64,000 bases of DNA, taken from the NCBI RefSeq assembly GCF_946848805.1, contig NZ_CAMPFU010000002.1, positions 890,501 to 954,500 of the forward strand. The letters are read 5' to 3'. This stretch comes from Deinococcus sp. Marseille-Q6407. Its GTDB lineage: Bacteria > Deinococcota > Deinococci > Deinococcales > Deinococcaceae. The stretch's first letter is position 1. The number at the start of each line of letters is the position of its first letter. This document shows positions 1 to 14,920 of the stretch, piece after piece. The notes beneath the pieces are model-generated. The model had not been told where the DNA came from, searched no databases, and was given only the letters and a program-made list of their open reading frames with translations. The translations under genes were made by a program, and so were the position numbers.

Positions 1-170
1 GCCCTGCCCAGCCTCAAGCGCGAGGGCCTCAGCCTGATGGAGCTGTACGAGCGCTACTGGCAGGAAAGGCGCGGGGCACTGCCCGACAGCCAGCGGGCAG
101 CCTTCCGGGAAGCGCAGGACGCCGTGCTGAGCCACGTGGACGGCGGCCAGGGCGAGGAAGAGGCCGCCGT

Positions 171-174
<4 letters not shown>
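1..174 (+). CDS. sbcD: Exonuclease SbcCD subunit D, C-terminal fragment
   Basis: The open frame entering from the left edge encodes 57 residues and ends with TGA at 172-174. It carries no motif that identifies it on its own. SbcD is inferred because it overlaps the sbcC start by four bases (ATGA), the usual sbcD-sbcC arrangement, and because its charged helical tail ending in an acidic run resembles SbcD C-termini. SbcD is the Mn-dependent nuclease subunit that, with the SbcC ATPase, trims DNA ends and hairpins. The catalytic domain lies outside the window. Confidence 0.75.
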
Positions 175-2942
<2,768 letters not shown>

Positions 2943-2961
2943 GCCGCCAACCTCCAGGCGT

Positions 2962-3007
2962 CCAGCGGCGCGGGCCCGTCCATTTTTTGGCTGGCCCGCG
3001 CCGCTGG
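2962..3007. repeat. 15-bp perfect inverted repeat at the sbcC / crtI-operon convergence
   Basis: The arms at 2962-2976 and 2993-3007 are exact reverse complements around a 16-base loop that includes a run of six T. The hairpin lies just after the sbcC stop and inside the 3' end of the opposing hypothetical gene. It could serve as a transcription stop for sbcC, though the T run is in the loop rather than after the stem. Confidence 0.6.
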
Positions 3008-3407
3008 ATCACTTCAGCCCCGGACACCTTGACCCGCACGAACTCGGCCCCACTCCCCTCATACTCGAATCTGTCGTTCAGGCCCAGGCGTGGAAAGCTG
3101 GGCCAGGGCGTATCCAGCAGGTTCAGGGCCGAGATGGCTGCCGCCCGCAGCAGCACATTTGCCCCTGCAAAGGCGTCGTAATCGGCGGCCAATGCTTCGC
3201 CGTCCGGGTAGCGCTCCGAGAGCAGGCGCACCGCTTCCAGCAAGCGGGCGTAGTCGGCGGCGGTGTCGGCCAGCATGGCGGGGGTCAGCGGTTCCAGTTC
3301 GGTATGCCGGCCCCGGCGCGCCTGAGCCGTGTCGGCCTGCTTCAGATAGGCGCGTAGCTCGGCCACGGCTTCGGCGGGGGTCTGGGAGCCAGGGTAGGGC
3401 CTGGAAG

Positions 3408-5117
<1,710 letters not shown>

Positions 5118-5251
5118 GGCACCTCGGAGAGAAAGGGAAGGGGGGGTTCAGAGAAGGAAAACGAAAACGAGATACGGGCGGCCGGTGATCGTTAGAGGGA
5201 TAGAGAAAAGGACGCGAAAAGCAAGAGGCCCCGGCCCCTGAGTTCATAGAA

Positions 5252-6178
5252 TCAGGCGGCTCCGGAGCGGCAGCGGCGGCCGCGTAAGGAGCAGCGGGAC
5301 GCGCTTTCCTGTAAGGCAGCGCGGGCGGTCAGGCGCAGCTTACGGCCCCGGCTGACAATGGCCCGGCGGCTGAGGTTGTCGAAGTCGTTGGCTTCCAGCT
5401 CGTCGAGGATGCCCTCGTACAGCTCGGCGGCCACCGCCACGGCCCAGCGCCCCCGCCCATGCAACTGCGGCAGTCCGGCGCGGCCATAAGCGTAGTCGGC
5501 GCGGGCGCGCGCACTCAGGTGCGCCATCAGGGCGCGGTACTGCGGGGTGACCCGGCCGGCCGCGATATCCTGCTCAGTGACGCCGAACTGGGCCAGCAGA
5601 TCCAGCGGCAGGTAAAGGCGCCGGCGTCCCCAGTCCTCGCCCACGTCGCGCAGGATGTTGGTCATCTGCATGGCCTGGCCCAGCCGCAGCGCCTGCTGCA
5701 CAGTCTGTGGCCCGCCCGAATACCCGCTGATGGGCGCAATCATCAGCCCCACCACGCCGCCCACGCAGTAGCAGTAGTGGTCCAGCTCGGCCAGGCTGGC
5801 GTAGCGGCGGCCCTGCTGATCCATTTGCAGGTCCAGCTCCATCCCGGCGCGCAGATCGGCAAAGGCATTCAGGTCCAGCGGATACCGCTGTGCGGCCCAG
5901 GCCAGCCCCTGCGCCACCGGGTCGCCCGGCGCGGCCTCGCCGGCAAAAGCGCCCTGCATCCGCTGCCACCAACCTTCAACGGCCGCCGCAGGGTCATGGC
6001 CCGGTTCGTCCACCAGATCGTCCACCTCGCGGCAGGCGGCATACACCGCCCAGACGGCCGGACGCTGGACCGGCGGAAAAAAGAGTGACCCCAGGTAAAA
6101 GGTCTGGCTGTGTCGCCGCGTCATCTGGCGGCAGACTTCCTGCGCGTGCGGGTTCATGGCGGGTTGAATCTGCGGCAA
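5252..6178 (-). CDS. crtB: Phytoene synthase
   Basis: This 308-residue squalene/phytoene synthase condenses two geranylgeranyl diphosphates to phytoene, the first committed carotenoid step. Both Asp-rich Mg-diphosphate motifs are present: DDLVD at residues 53-57 and DVGED near 174-178, the latter within RDVGEDWGRRRLYLP. The start is a TTG chosen because AAGGAG sits seven bases upstream; an ATG seven codons in is the alternative. A TAGGCT hexamer about 25 bases further up may be its -10. The last 20 residues are Arg/Ser-rich and look less conserved. Confidence 0.93.
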   Translation of the reverse strand: MPQIQPAMNPHAQEVCRQMTRRHSQTFYLGSLFFPPVQRPAVWAVYAACREVDDLVDEPGHDPAAAVEGWWQRMQGAFAGEAAPGDPVAQGLAWAAQRYPLDLNAFADLRAGMELDLQMDQQGRRYASLAELDHYCYCVGGVVGLMIAPISGYSGGPQTVQQALRLGQAMQMTNILRDVGEDWGRRRLYLPLDLLAQFGVTEQDIAAGRVTPQYRALMAHLSARARADYAYGRAGLPQLHGRGRWAVAVAAELYEGILDELEANDFDNLSRRAIVSRGRKLRLTARAALQESASRCSLRGRRCRSGAA

Positions 6179-6284
6179 GAAAGCACTCCTTAGGTCCTCA
6201 GCCTAGCCCCTGGAAGGCCGCCGGCTGGCCGGGTCCCACCTTTAGACAACGGTCATGTCCCGGCCTGCTGGGGCCCCGGCAGGG

Positions 6285-7310
6285 TCAGGCAGCCTCATCC
6301 GGCTTGGCGAAGATCATGCGGCCCACGTTGGTCTGCACGTTGTTGACCACCATCACCCGCAGCGGCTTGCCCTTGAACTTGAGCCCACCTTCTACCACCA
6401 CCATGGTGCCGTCTTCGAGGTAGCCCACGCCCTGTCCCTGCTGCTGCCCACCCTTGCTGACGGTAATGGTGAGGTAATCGCCCGCCTGCACCTGCGGGCG
6501 CAGAGCCACCGCCGCCTCGTGGACGCTCAGCACGTCCACATCCTGCAGCTTGGCAATGCGGCTCAGGGCATTGTCGTTGCTGACCAGCTTGCTGCCGGTC
6601 TCGCGGGCAAAGCGGATCAGTTTGTCGTCCACCTTGTCCAGGCTGGGGTCGTCCCAGTCGTCAATGCGCAGTGGACGCAGTCCCTGCAGCTCTTCCAGCA
6701 CGGCCAGCCCGCGTTTGCCACGGGTGCGGCGCTGCGCGTCCGAGTGATCGGCCAGCAGTTGTAGCTCGCGCAGCACGAAACCCGGCACCAGCAGGTCCCC
6801 TTCCAGAAAGCCCGCCTTGACCAGTTCCACGATGCGCCCGTCGATAATCACGTTGGTGTCCAGAATCTTGCTGCCGCGCTTGCGCCGCACCTGCTGCTGA
6901 CTGGCGAGGAGCCCGAAAGCGTCGGCGTGCCGCACCGAGTAGGTTACGAAAAACCAGCCCAGGCCCAGGGTCACCAGCACACTGATGGGCCAGGAATAAA
7001 ACGGCAGGCCTGCCAACAGATTGGAAAGCAGCACACTCAGCAGCAGCGCCACGATCAGGCCAAAGGTTGCGGCCGCCACCGTGCTGGGGGTCAGCGAGCT
7101 GTACCACGTCCGCAGCTGTTCGAAGCGGCGGGACAGCGCCGGCTCCAGGCGCGGCGTGATCAGAAAAGCGATCAGGGCGCCGGCCAGCATCAGGCTAGCG
7201 TTGTTCACCAGGGCCATCTCATTACCGTTTTGCGTCAGAGACAGGGCCTGGCTGGCGGCGTACCCCACCAGCAGCCCCACCAGAATCATCAGCAGTCGGA
7301 AGACCAGCAC
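6285..7310 (-). CDS. Membrane-anchored PIN/TRAM domain protein (YacL-like)
   Basis: The 341-residue protein has about four N-terminal membrane segments (residues 1-130), then a PIN-type nuclease fold beginning KILDTNVIIDGRIVELV with the expected acidic residues, and a C-terminal TRAM domain (VQAGDYLTITVSKGG to about residue 320), a fold that binds RNA. This order matches Bacillus YacL. The role of the family is poorly known; membrane-associated RNA cleavage is an inference. A GTG start is assigned because TAAAAT ends six bases upstream. tsaD ends nine bases before it, and that -10 overlaps the tsaD stop. Confidence 0.85.
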   Translation of the reverse strand: MLVFRLLMILVGLLVGYAASQALSLTQNGNEMALVNNASLMLAGALIAFLITPRLEPALSRRFEQLRTWYSSLTPSTVAAATFGLIVALLLSVLLSNLLAGLPFYSWPISVLVTLGLGWFFVTYSVRHADAFGLLASQQQVRRKRGSKILDTNVIIDGRIVELVKAGFLEGDLLVPGFVLRELQLLADHSDAQRRTRGKRGLAVLEELQGLRPLRIDDWDDPSLDKVDDKLIRFARETGSKLVSNDNALSRIAKLQDVDVLSVHEAAVALRPQVQAGDYLTITVSKGGQQQGQGVGYLEDGTMVVVEGGLKFKGKPLRVMVVNNVQTNVGRMIFAKPDEAA

Positions 7311-7316
7311 AGGCGT

Positions 7317-7322
7317 ATTTTA
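7317..7322 (-). promoter_or_regulatory. -10 element of yacL-like gene, leaderless type
   Basis: TAAAAT, six bases before GTG 7310, overlapping the tsaD stop codon. It would give this gene its own transcript without a 5' leader. Confidence 0.6.
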
Positions 7323-8390
7323 CCTTGCCTTGCGCCGGGCCGAGGTGTCCAAGTCCGGGTTTGCCAGCAGCGGGGCCAGCGGCACATAGGCCGCCGCGCC
7401 GCCGTCCAGCCGGCTGGGTGGTCGGCCCGACCGCAGCGCCGCCGCCCCGGCCAGCGCAATCATGGCGCCGTTGTCGGTGTTCAGGCCGCCGGCCGGAAAG
7501 GCGGTCCGCAGACCGGTGGCGGCAAAGGCTTCACGCAGCGCCCGGTTGGCCGCCACCCCGCCCGAGACCACCACCGTTTCCCGGCCCAGAGCTTCTGCCG
7601 CACGCACCGTGGTGTCTACCAGCGACCGCACCACCGCTCGCTGAAAGCTGGCCGCCAGGTCCTCGGGGCTGGCGCCCCGCTGAAAAGCCAGCAGGGCCGC
7701 CGTCTTCAGACCACTGAAACTGAACTCGAAGCCCTGCTGGCCCTGCAGCGGCGGCTTGAACGGCACGGCCTGGGAATCACCCCGCTCGGCAGCCGCGCTG
7801 ATGGCGGGGCCGCCGGGGTAGCCCAGGCCGGCCAGGCGGGCCACTTTGTCGAAGGCCTCGCCTGCCGCGTCATCGCGGGTGGCGCCCACCAGGCGGTACT
7901 CGCCGGGGCCAGTCACATCAAACAGGTGGGTGTGCCCGCCGGAAACCACCAGCGCCAGATACGGCGGGGTCAGACCCTCCTCACTGGCCGCTGCGTAAAT
8001 GTGGCCCTCCAGGTGGTGGGTGGCGTAAAAAGACAAGTTCAGAGCCTGGGCCAGCCCCTTGCCATACATCAGGCCCACCAGCAGGGCGCCCATCAGCCCC
8101 GGCCCACTGGTGGCCGCGACCACGTCCAGGTCCGGTAGGCCAATACCAGCTTCAGACAGTGCTCGCGGCAGCAGAGTATCAATCCGCTCCACGTGCTCAC
8201 GGCTGGCCAGTTCCGGCATCACGCCGCCGTACTCGGCATGCACGGTCTGCGACCAGATAATATTGGACCGGACCTGGGGCCCGGCCGGGGTCAGCTGCAC
8301 CACACCTACGCCGGTGTCGTCACAGGAGGTATCAATCCCCAGAATGTAGGTCAGCCCGGCGTCTGGCGTGGGCAGCGGCTCAGTAGTCAC
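7320..8390 (-). CDS. tsaD: tRNA N6-adenosine threonylcarbamoyltransferase TsaD
   Basis: TsaD transfers the threonylcarbamoyl group to A37 of ANN-reading tRNAs (t6A). The ASKHA-fold protein shows the N-terminal GIDTSCDDT phosphate loop, the metal-binding HLEGH motif, the VVSGGHTHLF segment and GGVAANRALR near the C-terminus. I place the start at GTG 8390 rather than an upstream TTG at 8408, because TATGCT ends exactly six bases before this GTG, giving 356 residues. The usual partners tsaB, tsaE and tsaC are not in the window. Confidence 0.95.
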   Translation of the reverse strand: MTTEPLPTPDAGLTYILGIDTSCDDTGVGVVQLTPAGPQVRSNIIWSQTVHAEYGGVMPELASREHVERIDTLLPRALSEAGIGLPDLDVVAATSGPGLMGALLVGLMYGKGLAQALNLSFYATHHLEGHIYAAASEEGLTPPYLALVVSGGHTHLFDVTGPGEYRLVGATRDDAAGEAFDKVARLAGLGYPGGPAISAAAERGDSQAVPFKPPLQGQQGFEFSFSGLKTAALLAFQRGASPEDLAASFQRAVVRSLVDTTVRAAEALGRETVVVSGGVAANRALREAFAATGLRTAFPAGGLNTDNGAMIALAGAAALRSGRPPSRLDGGAAAYVPLAPLLANPDLDTSARRKAR

Positions 8391-8396
8391 TAAGGC

Positions 8397-8402
8397 AGCA
8401 TA
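8397..8402 (-). promoter_or_regulatory. -10 element of tsaD, leaderless type
   Basis: TATGCT, six bases before GTG 8390. It decides the tsaD start over the longer TTG frame. Confidence 0.7.
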
Positions 8403-8460
8403 GCCCAAGCGGGCGGAAGCCTGCCGGATCAGAGGTCACGAAACTCTGGGCCACAACGAC

Positions 8461-8856
8461 TCAGAAATGCCGTGGGTCGGCTTCCGGATAGGCGGCCAGC
8501 AGGTACAGCTGCTTGCCCTGAGCGGCCAACCGCCGCTGGGCCTCGGTCAGTGTGGCGTCCAGTTCGTTGCTGAGGCGCGGCATTCGGTAGCGAAAGTCGC
8601 GGTAGCCCAGCAGCAGAATGCCGAACCGCTCCGGCTGGTCAGGCCGGGTCAGGGCGTCCAGCAGGGCGTCCCAGCTTTCGGTGGTCTCCAGCGGCACCGA
8701 GAGGCCCATCATCAGTTCCTCGGTTAGAGTGTGGCGGTCGTGGGCACAGTTCAGTTTGATGGCCCGCAGGCCCACCTGATAGCCCGCCGCGCTAAGGCGG
8801 GAGTCGTGGGGCGCATCCTGGATGCCGTCGGCCGGCTGGGAAAAAACGTCAAGCAC
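8461..8856 (-). CDS. Barstar-like protein
   Basis: This 131-residue protein resembles the barstar fold: a segment LRAIKLNCAHDRHTLTEEL (strand 1 and helix 1) is followed by the inhibitory-loop region with SWDALLDALTR, aligning with the NLDALWDCLT of barstar, then a central strand FGILLLGYRDF and a C-terminal strand QLYLLAAYP. Barstars inhibit barnase-type ribonucleases by inserting an acidic helix into the active site. No barnase-like gene is next to it. The GTG start has TAGCAT ending six bases upstream and no Shine-Dalgarno. Confidence 0.75.
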   Translation of the reverse strand: MLDVFSQPADGIQDAPHDSRLSAAGYQVGLRAIKLNCAHDRHTLTEELMMGLSVPLETTESWDALLDALTRPDQPERFGILLLGYRDFRYRMPRLSNELDATLTEAQRRLAAQGKQLYLLAAYPEADPRHF

Positions 8857-8862
8857 CCGCTT

Positions 8863-8868
8863 ATGCTA
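8863..8868 (-). promoter_or_regulatory. -10 element of barstar-like gene, leaderless type
   Basis: TAGCAT, six bases before GTG 8856. Confidence 0.65.
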
Positions 8869-8958
8869 AAGCGGGCGCCGCCGCTGCCGGTCTGCCCAGC
8901 GCGTAAGCTTTTCTTTATCAAGCCAAGCCGGGGCCAGCGGGAGAGGCTCCAGGCCGGG

Positions 8959-9792
8959 TCAGATCGTGTTGGTCAAGTTGCCGCTGTAGACCAGGGCCAG
9001 AATCAGGGCACCCACAATCACACGGTACACCGCAAACGGCTTGAAGTTGTTGGTCGCCACGAAACGCAGTAGCCAGCCGATCGACAGGTAAGCCACGATA
9101 AACGAGGTGACGGCCCCGATCGCCACAGTGCCCAACCCGATTTCGGCCAGCTGGTCCAGGCTGCGCAGCAGGTCCACCAGCGCGGCGCCGCCCAGGGTCG
9201 GAATGCCCAGGTAAAAGCTGAACTTGGTGGCGGTAGGCCGGTCCAGACCGGTCAGCATGCCGCCCAGGATGGAACTGGCCGAGCGGGAGAAGCCGGGCCA
9301 CAGCAGCGCCAGGCACTGCACTGCACCGATGATCAGCGAGCGCTTCAGGCCAATTTTCTCGATGGAATGCACGGTGGGCTGGGTTTTGCGCTCTTCCAGC
9401 CACCAGATAATCACCCCGCCCACGATCAGGGCCCAGGCCACCACGCTGGGGCGGAACAGGTACTGCTTGATCACGTCGCTGAAGGCAAAGCCCAGCAGCG
9501 CGGCCGGCAAGCAGGCCACCAGCACACCCAGCCACAGCTGCTTGGTGTCCTGCGCCGGTGCGCCGCCCGCTTTCAGCGCCTGTGCCTGGCTTACGAAATC
9601 TTTCCAGTAGTACACCAATACCGACAGAATGGCCCCGCCCTGAATGACCACCTCGAAGGTGTCCTTGACTTCCTTGGTCCAGGGCACCCCCATCAGGTGT
9701 CCAGCGACGATCAGGTGCCCGGTCGAACTGATCGGCAGAAATTCGGTGATCCCTTCAACCACCCCGTAAATGAGCGCATACAGCCAGTCCAT
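8959..9792 (-). CDS. uppP: Undecaprenyl-diphosphatase
   Basis: This 277-residue integral membrane phosphatase (BacA/UppP) recycles undecaprenyl diphosphate to the monophosphate carrier for peptidoglycan and other envelope polymers. The N-terminal [17 protein letters not shown] motif contains the conserved Glu and Ser residues, and GFSRSASSI in the middle is the second active-site motif. About eight hydrophobic segments are visible. It is divergent from the hydrolase at 9837; the two start codons are only 44 bases apart, and both appear leaderless. Confidence 0.96.
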   Translation of the reverse strand: MDWLYALIYGVVEGITEFLPISSTGHLIVAGHLMGVPWTKEVKDTFEVVIQGGAILSVLVYYWKDFVSQAQALKAGGAPAQDTKQLWLGVLVACLPAALLGFAFSDVIKQYLFRPSVVAWALIVGGVIIWWLEERKTQPTVHSIEKIGLKRSLIIGAVQCLALLWPGFSRSASSILGGMLTGLDRPTATKFSFYLGIPTLGGAALVDLLRSLDQLAEIGLGTVAIGAVTSFIVAYLSIGWLLRFVATNNFKPFAVYRVIVGALILALVYSGNLTNTI

Positions 9793-9799
9793 GCGACCA

Positions 9800-9805
9800 A
9801 CCCTA
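9800..9805 (-). promoter_or_regulatory. -10 element of uppP, leaderless type
   Basis: TAGGGT, seven bases before ATG 9792. It faces away from the hydrolase -10 only 19 bases distant. Confidence 0.6.
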
Positions 9806-9824
9806 TCAGACGGTGCAGCGCTGC

Positions 9825-9830
9825 TATGCT
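9825..9830 (+). promoter_or_regulatory. -10 element of the alpha/beta hydrolase gene, leaderless type
   Basis: TATGCT, six bases before GTG 9837. It favours that start over an in-frame GTG at 9813, which would lie upstream of the promoter. Confidence 0.7.
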
Positions 9831-9836
9831 GGGCGG

Positions 9837-10697
9837 GTGAACGTGTCTGCCCATGTCTGGGCCACCGGCGCCCCGGTCGAGGGTCGCGCCTGGAAGGCTG
9901 CCCATCCCCGCGCTGCCATCTTGCTGACCCACGGGTTCGGGGAGTATCTGTCGCGCTACGTGACCCACTACCAGCAGCTGATCCCGGCCCTGCTGGACCT
10001 GGGCTTTGATGTCTACGGGTACGATCAGCGCAGCCACGGGCAGTCGCTGGGCCGCCGGGCCGTGGTGAACGTGGAAACCCTGGTCCGCGACCATCTCAAG
10101 GCCCGCGAACAGCTGCGCCGGCAGCCGCTACCTGTGTACGCGCTGGGCCACTCGCTGGGCGGACTGGTCACGGCCCTGAGTGCGGCGCGTGATCCCCGGG
10201 GCCTGAGCGGTGTGGTGCTGAGCAGCCCGGCCCTGCTGATCGGTGAGAACGAACCGGCGATTGCCCGCCGCGCTGCGCCGCTGCTGGCCCGGCTGGCGCC
10301 TTCGCTCCCGGTGGCCGAGCTGGACACCGCCGACCTGAGCCACCTGCCGGAATCGGTCCGCTCCTATCAGGCCGACCCGCAGGTGTATCACGGCAAGGTG
10401 CCGGCGCTGACGGCGGCCACCATGCTGCAGGCCAGCCAGGGTGGCTGGAAACTTTATCCCAGTTTCAAGCTGCCGGCACTGGTGGTACACGGCAGCGACG
10501 ACCACATCGCCGACCCGGCCGGCAGCCAGCGTTTCGTGCAGGTCATCGCCAGCGAGGACAAGACCCTGCGCCTGATCGAAGGTGGCTACCACGAATTGCT
10601 GAACGACCAGGGCGGCCCTGAAACGGCCCAGATCATCCTTGACTGGCTAGATGAGCGGGCGCCGCAGGCAGCAGATGAGAAGGCAGCCGGGAGCTGA
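9837..10697 (+). CDS. Alpha/beta hydrolase, monoacylglycerol lipase-like
   Basis: The 286-residue protein belongs to the serine hydrolase group of lysophospholipase/monoacylglycerol lipases. The nucleophile elbow GHSLGG is near residue 103, the acid lies in [11 protein letters not shown], and the His in [10 protein letters not shown], a complete triad. The oxyanion region is [13 protein letters not shown]. No signal peptide is seen, so it is probably cytosolic and acts on lipid esters; the true substrate cannot be read from sequence. It ends at a strong bidirectional terminator. Confidence 0.88.
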   Translation: MNVSAHVWATGAPVEGRAWKAAHPRAAILLTHGFGEYLSRYVTHYQQLIPALLDLGFDVYGYDQRSHGQSLGRRAVVNVETLVRDHLKAREQLRRQPLPVYALGHSLGGLVTALSAARDPRGLSGVVLSSPALLIGENEPAIARRAAPLLARLAPSLPVAELDTADLSHLPESVRSYQADPQVYHGKVPALTAATMLQASQGGWKLYPSFKLPALVVHGSDDHIADPAGSQRFVQVIASEDKTLRLIEGGYHELLNDQGGPETAQIILDWLDERAPQAADEKAAGS

Positions 10698-10712
10698 ATC
10701 TCAGCAGGCAGC

Positions 10713-10749
10713 AAAAAAGACCCCCAGCCACACGCTGGGGGTCTTTTTT
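10713..10749. terminator. Bidirectional intrinsic terminator
   Basis: A GACCCCCAGC / GCTGGGGGTC stem with a five-base loop is flanked by six A on the left and six T on the right. It can stop both the hydrolase (+) and the membrane-pair operon (-). Confidence 0.92.
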
Positions 10750-10766
10750 ATCGTACCGAGCTTGGC

Positions 10767-11672
10767 TCAGCCGGCGTTGGGGTTCTTCAGCTCAGTCCGC
10801 TGAATAGGGGCACCGTCGGCCAGAGCACTTACCGTGCTGCCAGGAACTTCAGCGTGACGCACCGGGCCATTGGGGTCTTCCGGAGTGCCCGCTGCCGGAG
10901 CCGGAGCGTGGGCAAACTGCGCTTCCATGCCGGAATTGGCTGGAGCGGGGGCCGCAGCCGCCGGCTGGGTCTGCGTTTGCGCACTGGGGGCAGCAGTCAC
11001 GGTGGTACTGGTGGTGGCCGGAGCACTGGTGGCTTCAGCAGGGTTACTGCCCGGCTTCAGAAAGCGGCTGACAGCCGGGTTGCTGGTCTGGCGAGCCGGA
11101 GCTGCAGCGACGCTCTGGTTCTGACGGGGCAGCGCAGAGGCGACCTGGCGGGTCTGGCCGCCAGCGCTGTTTCCACCCGAGCGGCTGGCCGGCTGGCCGC
11201 CCTGCGGGTTTTGGCCGGCCTTGACCAGCAGATCTTCGGCCATGTTCTGCAGGCGGTCACGCACCATGGTGTTGCTCAGGGCGCGGGCGCCGACCGTTAC
11301 CAACGTGGCGACCAGTGCGCCGCCCAGGTCGGTGCCCTGTTCCTTTTGCTGGGCCTTGAGCAGCCGCTTCTGGTACTTCACTGGCGAGTTGGCGTCCACG
11401 TAAATCTTCTTGGTGCGCTTCAGCTGGCTGCCCAGCGCCAGGCCCAGCACCGCGCCAACAGCCGAGGCGCCGCCCAGCATCTTGAGCGGTTCTTTTTGCA
11501 GTTGCACTTTGAGGCTGGCGGTTTCGGCCAGCACGTCCACTTTGGCACGCAGGCGTTCGCGAGCCAGGTCCTTTTCGGTCAGCGGCAGACGCACTTCCTC
11601 GTAACGGGTCCCGTCGCTGGACGGCGCCCGCAGCACCACAGGTTCAGCCTGGGGGCGGTCATTGTTGCTCAT
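10767..11672 (-). CDS. Glycine-zipper membrane-associated protein with Ala/Pro-rich tail
   Basis: The 301-residue protein is not assigned to a family. It has a charged helical N-terminus (about residues 20-60), one glycine-zipper hydrophobic segment [20 protein letters not shown] near residues 64-83, a further weakly hydrophobic stretch, and a low-complexity Ala/Pro/Thr/Gln-rich second half. The layout recalls the YqjD/ElaB partners of holin-X proteins. Its ATG overlaps the stop of the upstream holin-X-like gene (ATGA), and AAGGAGAACGC precedes the start. A role in envelope or ribosome tethering is only analogy. Confidence 0.7.
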   Translation of the reverse strand: MSNNDRPQAEPVVLRAPSSDGTRYEEVRLPLTEKDLARERLRAKVDVLAETASLKVQLQKEPLKMLGGASAVGAVLGLALGSQLKRTKKIYVDANSPVKYQKRLLKAQQKEQGTDLGGALVATLVTVGARALSNTMVRDRLQNMAEDLLVKAGQNPQGGQPASRSGGNSAGGQTRQVASALPRQNQSVAAAPARQTSNPAVSRFLKPGSNPAEATSAPATTSTTVTAAPSAQTQTQPAAAAPAPANSGMEAQFAHAPAPAAGTPEDPNGPVRHAEVPGSTVSALADGAPIQRTELKNPNAG

Positions 11673-12553
11673 TTGCGTTCTCCTTGGTCGGCGCGGCTCA
11701 TATCCTCGGCGTAGGTGGGCTGGGTGCTGACCCGCACCTCAGGGGCACCTTCCAGCACTTCAGGATGAACTACGTTGGGATCGTGCTCCGGCTGGTGCGA
11801 ACCGTGGGTCTGGGGGTCAAGTTTCTCGTTCAGGCCCTGACCGTAGTACTCTGCGCGGCCTTCAGCACCGGGCTCGTACACTGGAACCGGGTAAGCGCCT
11901 TCCACGTCAGGCTGCACCATGCCGCTGGGTTCGCCAGGCTCACGCAGGCCAGCGTCACTCACGCGCTGCACGCTGGGTCCGCCACTCACCACGGTGGTGT
12001 GGCTCTGACCGTACTGGGTTTCACTAGGCTGGAAGGCACTGGTCTGCACCTGACCGCCCTGCTCGTAGTGGGCGACCGGACGCTGCTGGGTGCCCACCGT
12101 GACCGGCACGCCGGTAGCGACCACAGCGCCACTGACAGGAGCAGCGCCTTCGGTGCGGCGGCGGCGCTGCTCGGCCAGGTATTCGGCTTCCAAGCGCTCG
12201 TCTTCGGTCAGGCTGCGGTTTTCCTGGCCGATGCCTTCGCTGAGCTTGTTGATGCCCAGGGCCACCATCACGGCCGCGACCAGCAGGCTGCCCAGGAACA
12301 TGACCAGCGCGGCTGCCCACCAGGGCAGGCCCAGGGCCACCAGACCGAAGTACACTGCCAGGATCAAAAAGATCAGGGCCAAGGTCAGCGGCACCAGGGC
12401 CGACAGCAGCATGATCAGGCCCAGACCCTTGGACTTGGCCAGCTCACCGAGCGTGTGGGCAAACGAGTTGATCTCGGCTTTGACCAGCGCTACTCCGGCG
12501 TCAAAGACATCGACGATGGCACTGCCCATGGATGTTTTCCGTTCTTCTTGCAT
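11669..12553 (-). CDS. Phage holin family (holin-X / YqjE-like) membrane protein
   Basis: The 294-residue protein begins with an amphipathic helix, then two long hydrophobic hairpins ([21 protein letters not shown] and an [20 protein letters not shown] segment), which together resemble the holin superfamily III (holin-X/YqjE) domain. The rest, from about residue 130, is a hydrophilic Gly/Pro/Gln-rich tail. I choose ATG 12553 because GGAGG lies six bases upstream; the frame remains open further upstream without support. No lysis genes are nearby, so this is a chromosomal envelope protein and not a phage holin. Confidence 0.78.
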   Translation of the reverse strand: MQEERKTSMGSAIVDVFDAGVALVKAEINSFAHTLGELAKSKGLGLIMLLSALVPLTLALIFLILAVYFGLVALGLPWWAAALVMFLGSLLVAAVMVALGINKLSEGIGQENRSLTEDERLEAEYLAEQRRRRTEGAAPVSGAVVATGVPVTVGTQQRPVAHYEQGGQVQTSAFQPSETQYGQSHTTVVSGGPSVQRVSDAGLREPGEPSGMVQPDVEGAYPVPVYEPGAEGRAEYYGQGLNEKLDPQTHGSHQPEHDPNVVHPEVLEGAPEVRVSTQPTYAEDMSRADQGERK

Positions 12554-12572
12554 TCCGTCCTCCGAAAGACGC

Positions 12573-12594
12573 GCCTGATTCTTTGAAATCAGGC
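12573..12594 (-). promoter_or_regulatory. 5' leader hairpin before the holin-X-like gene
   Basis: GCCTGATT and AATCAGGC form an 8-bp stem with a six-base loop, just upstream of the Shine-Dalgarno of the 12553 start. A TATGCT hexamer (12611-12616, minus strand) would start an mRNA of about 50 leader bases containing it. Confidence 0.5.
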
Positions 12595-12800
12595 ACACGA
12601 TATGCCCATCAGCATAAACGCTGTGCGGCGGCAGTTCAGCGGAAGCAAAGAAACTCTCAACCACATTTTGCCGCCTCCCGGCGTTTCCAGCCTCACTGTA
12701 GCACCCCCCTCTGCGCGGCCCGGCCGGCACCGCCGTCAGGCCACGCAGCGCCAGACAGACCCTTCCTTAAGGCTGCGCCGCTCCGGCTGAGAGCGGGCGT

Positions 12801-12806
12801 TAGACT
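12801..12806 (+). promoter_or_regulatory. -10 element of pgm, leaderless type
   Basis: TAGACT, six bases before ATG 12813, with no Shine-Dalgarno. Confidence 0.65.
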
Positions 12807-12812
12807 CCGGCC

Positions 12813-14438
<1,626 letters not shown>

Positions 14439-14479
14439 GCCGGAGCGCTGAGGGAAGCCGGAAGTGCCGGCCTTTCCTC

Positions 14480-14920
14480 TTAGGGCAGCGTGCGCAGGTA
14501 GTGCTGAATCTGGGCAAGTGAAGCGTCGGACAGTACTTCAGGCGTGAAGCGGGGCATGCTGGACAGCAGCGGGCCAGCGGCACCCCGACCCTGTCGCACG
14601 GCGGCCGTAAAGCGCTCGGGCGACCAGCGCGCCGCTGGCCTCAGCGCCGGTCCGAAGCCGCCCCCGGCCGCGCTGCCGTGGCAGCCAGCACAGTGCTTGT
14701 TAAAAGACCGCTGGCCCGGAGCTTCAGCCTGGGCAGCCGGCTGATGGGGCTTGGACGCAGTACCGGAAGCCGCCACTGCCGGTTTATGGGCGGGAGAGTT
14801 GGACGCGGCGGCCGCTGGAGAAGCAGTCGCTGCGTCATTCTGGCGGCTGGGCTGGTCACTACAGGCGGTCAGAGCCACCGCCAGCCAGCCAGCCCGCAGC
14901 AGTGAACCGGGCCGCTTCAT
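14480..14920 (-). CDS. Cytochrome c lipoprotein
   Basis: The 146-residue product starts with MKRPGSLLRAGWLAVALTACS, a lipoprotein signal with cleavage before Cys 19. A Ser/Ala/Pro linker of about 45 residues leads to a single c-type haem domain with the attachment motif CAGCH, and a Met in SSMPRF as candidate sixth ligand. It would be a membrane-tethered electron carrier on the outer face of the cytoplasmic membrane. Its ATG overlaps the mobA stop by four bases; I ignore the longer frame upstream because that lies wholly within mobA. Confidence 0.85.
   Translation of the reverse strand: MKRPGSLLRAGWLAVALTACSDQPSRQNDAATASPAAAASNSPAHKPAVAASGTASKPHQPAAQAEAPGQRSFNKHCAGCHGSAAGGGFGPALRPAARWSPERFTAAVRQGRGAAGPLLSSMPRFTPEVLSDASLAQIQHYLRTLP

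Noticed and set aside
11669..12553. Holin-like gene as evidence of a prophage
   Set aside because: No endolysin, spanin or structural genes around it; the holin-X family includes many chromosomal envelope proteins.
12600..12618. TTATG...CATAT arrangement resembling the Deinococcus radiation/desiccation response motif
   Set aside because: The known motif is TTATG-N7-CATAA as I recall it; here the gap is eight bases and the last base differs. It is better explained as a TATGCT -10.
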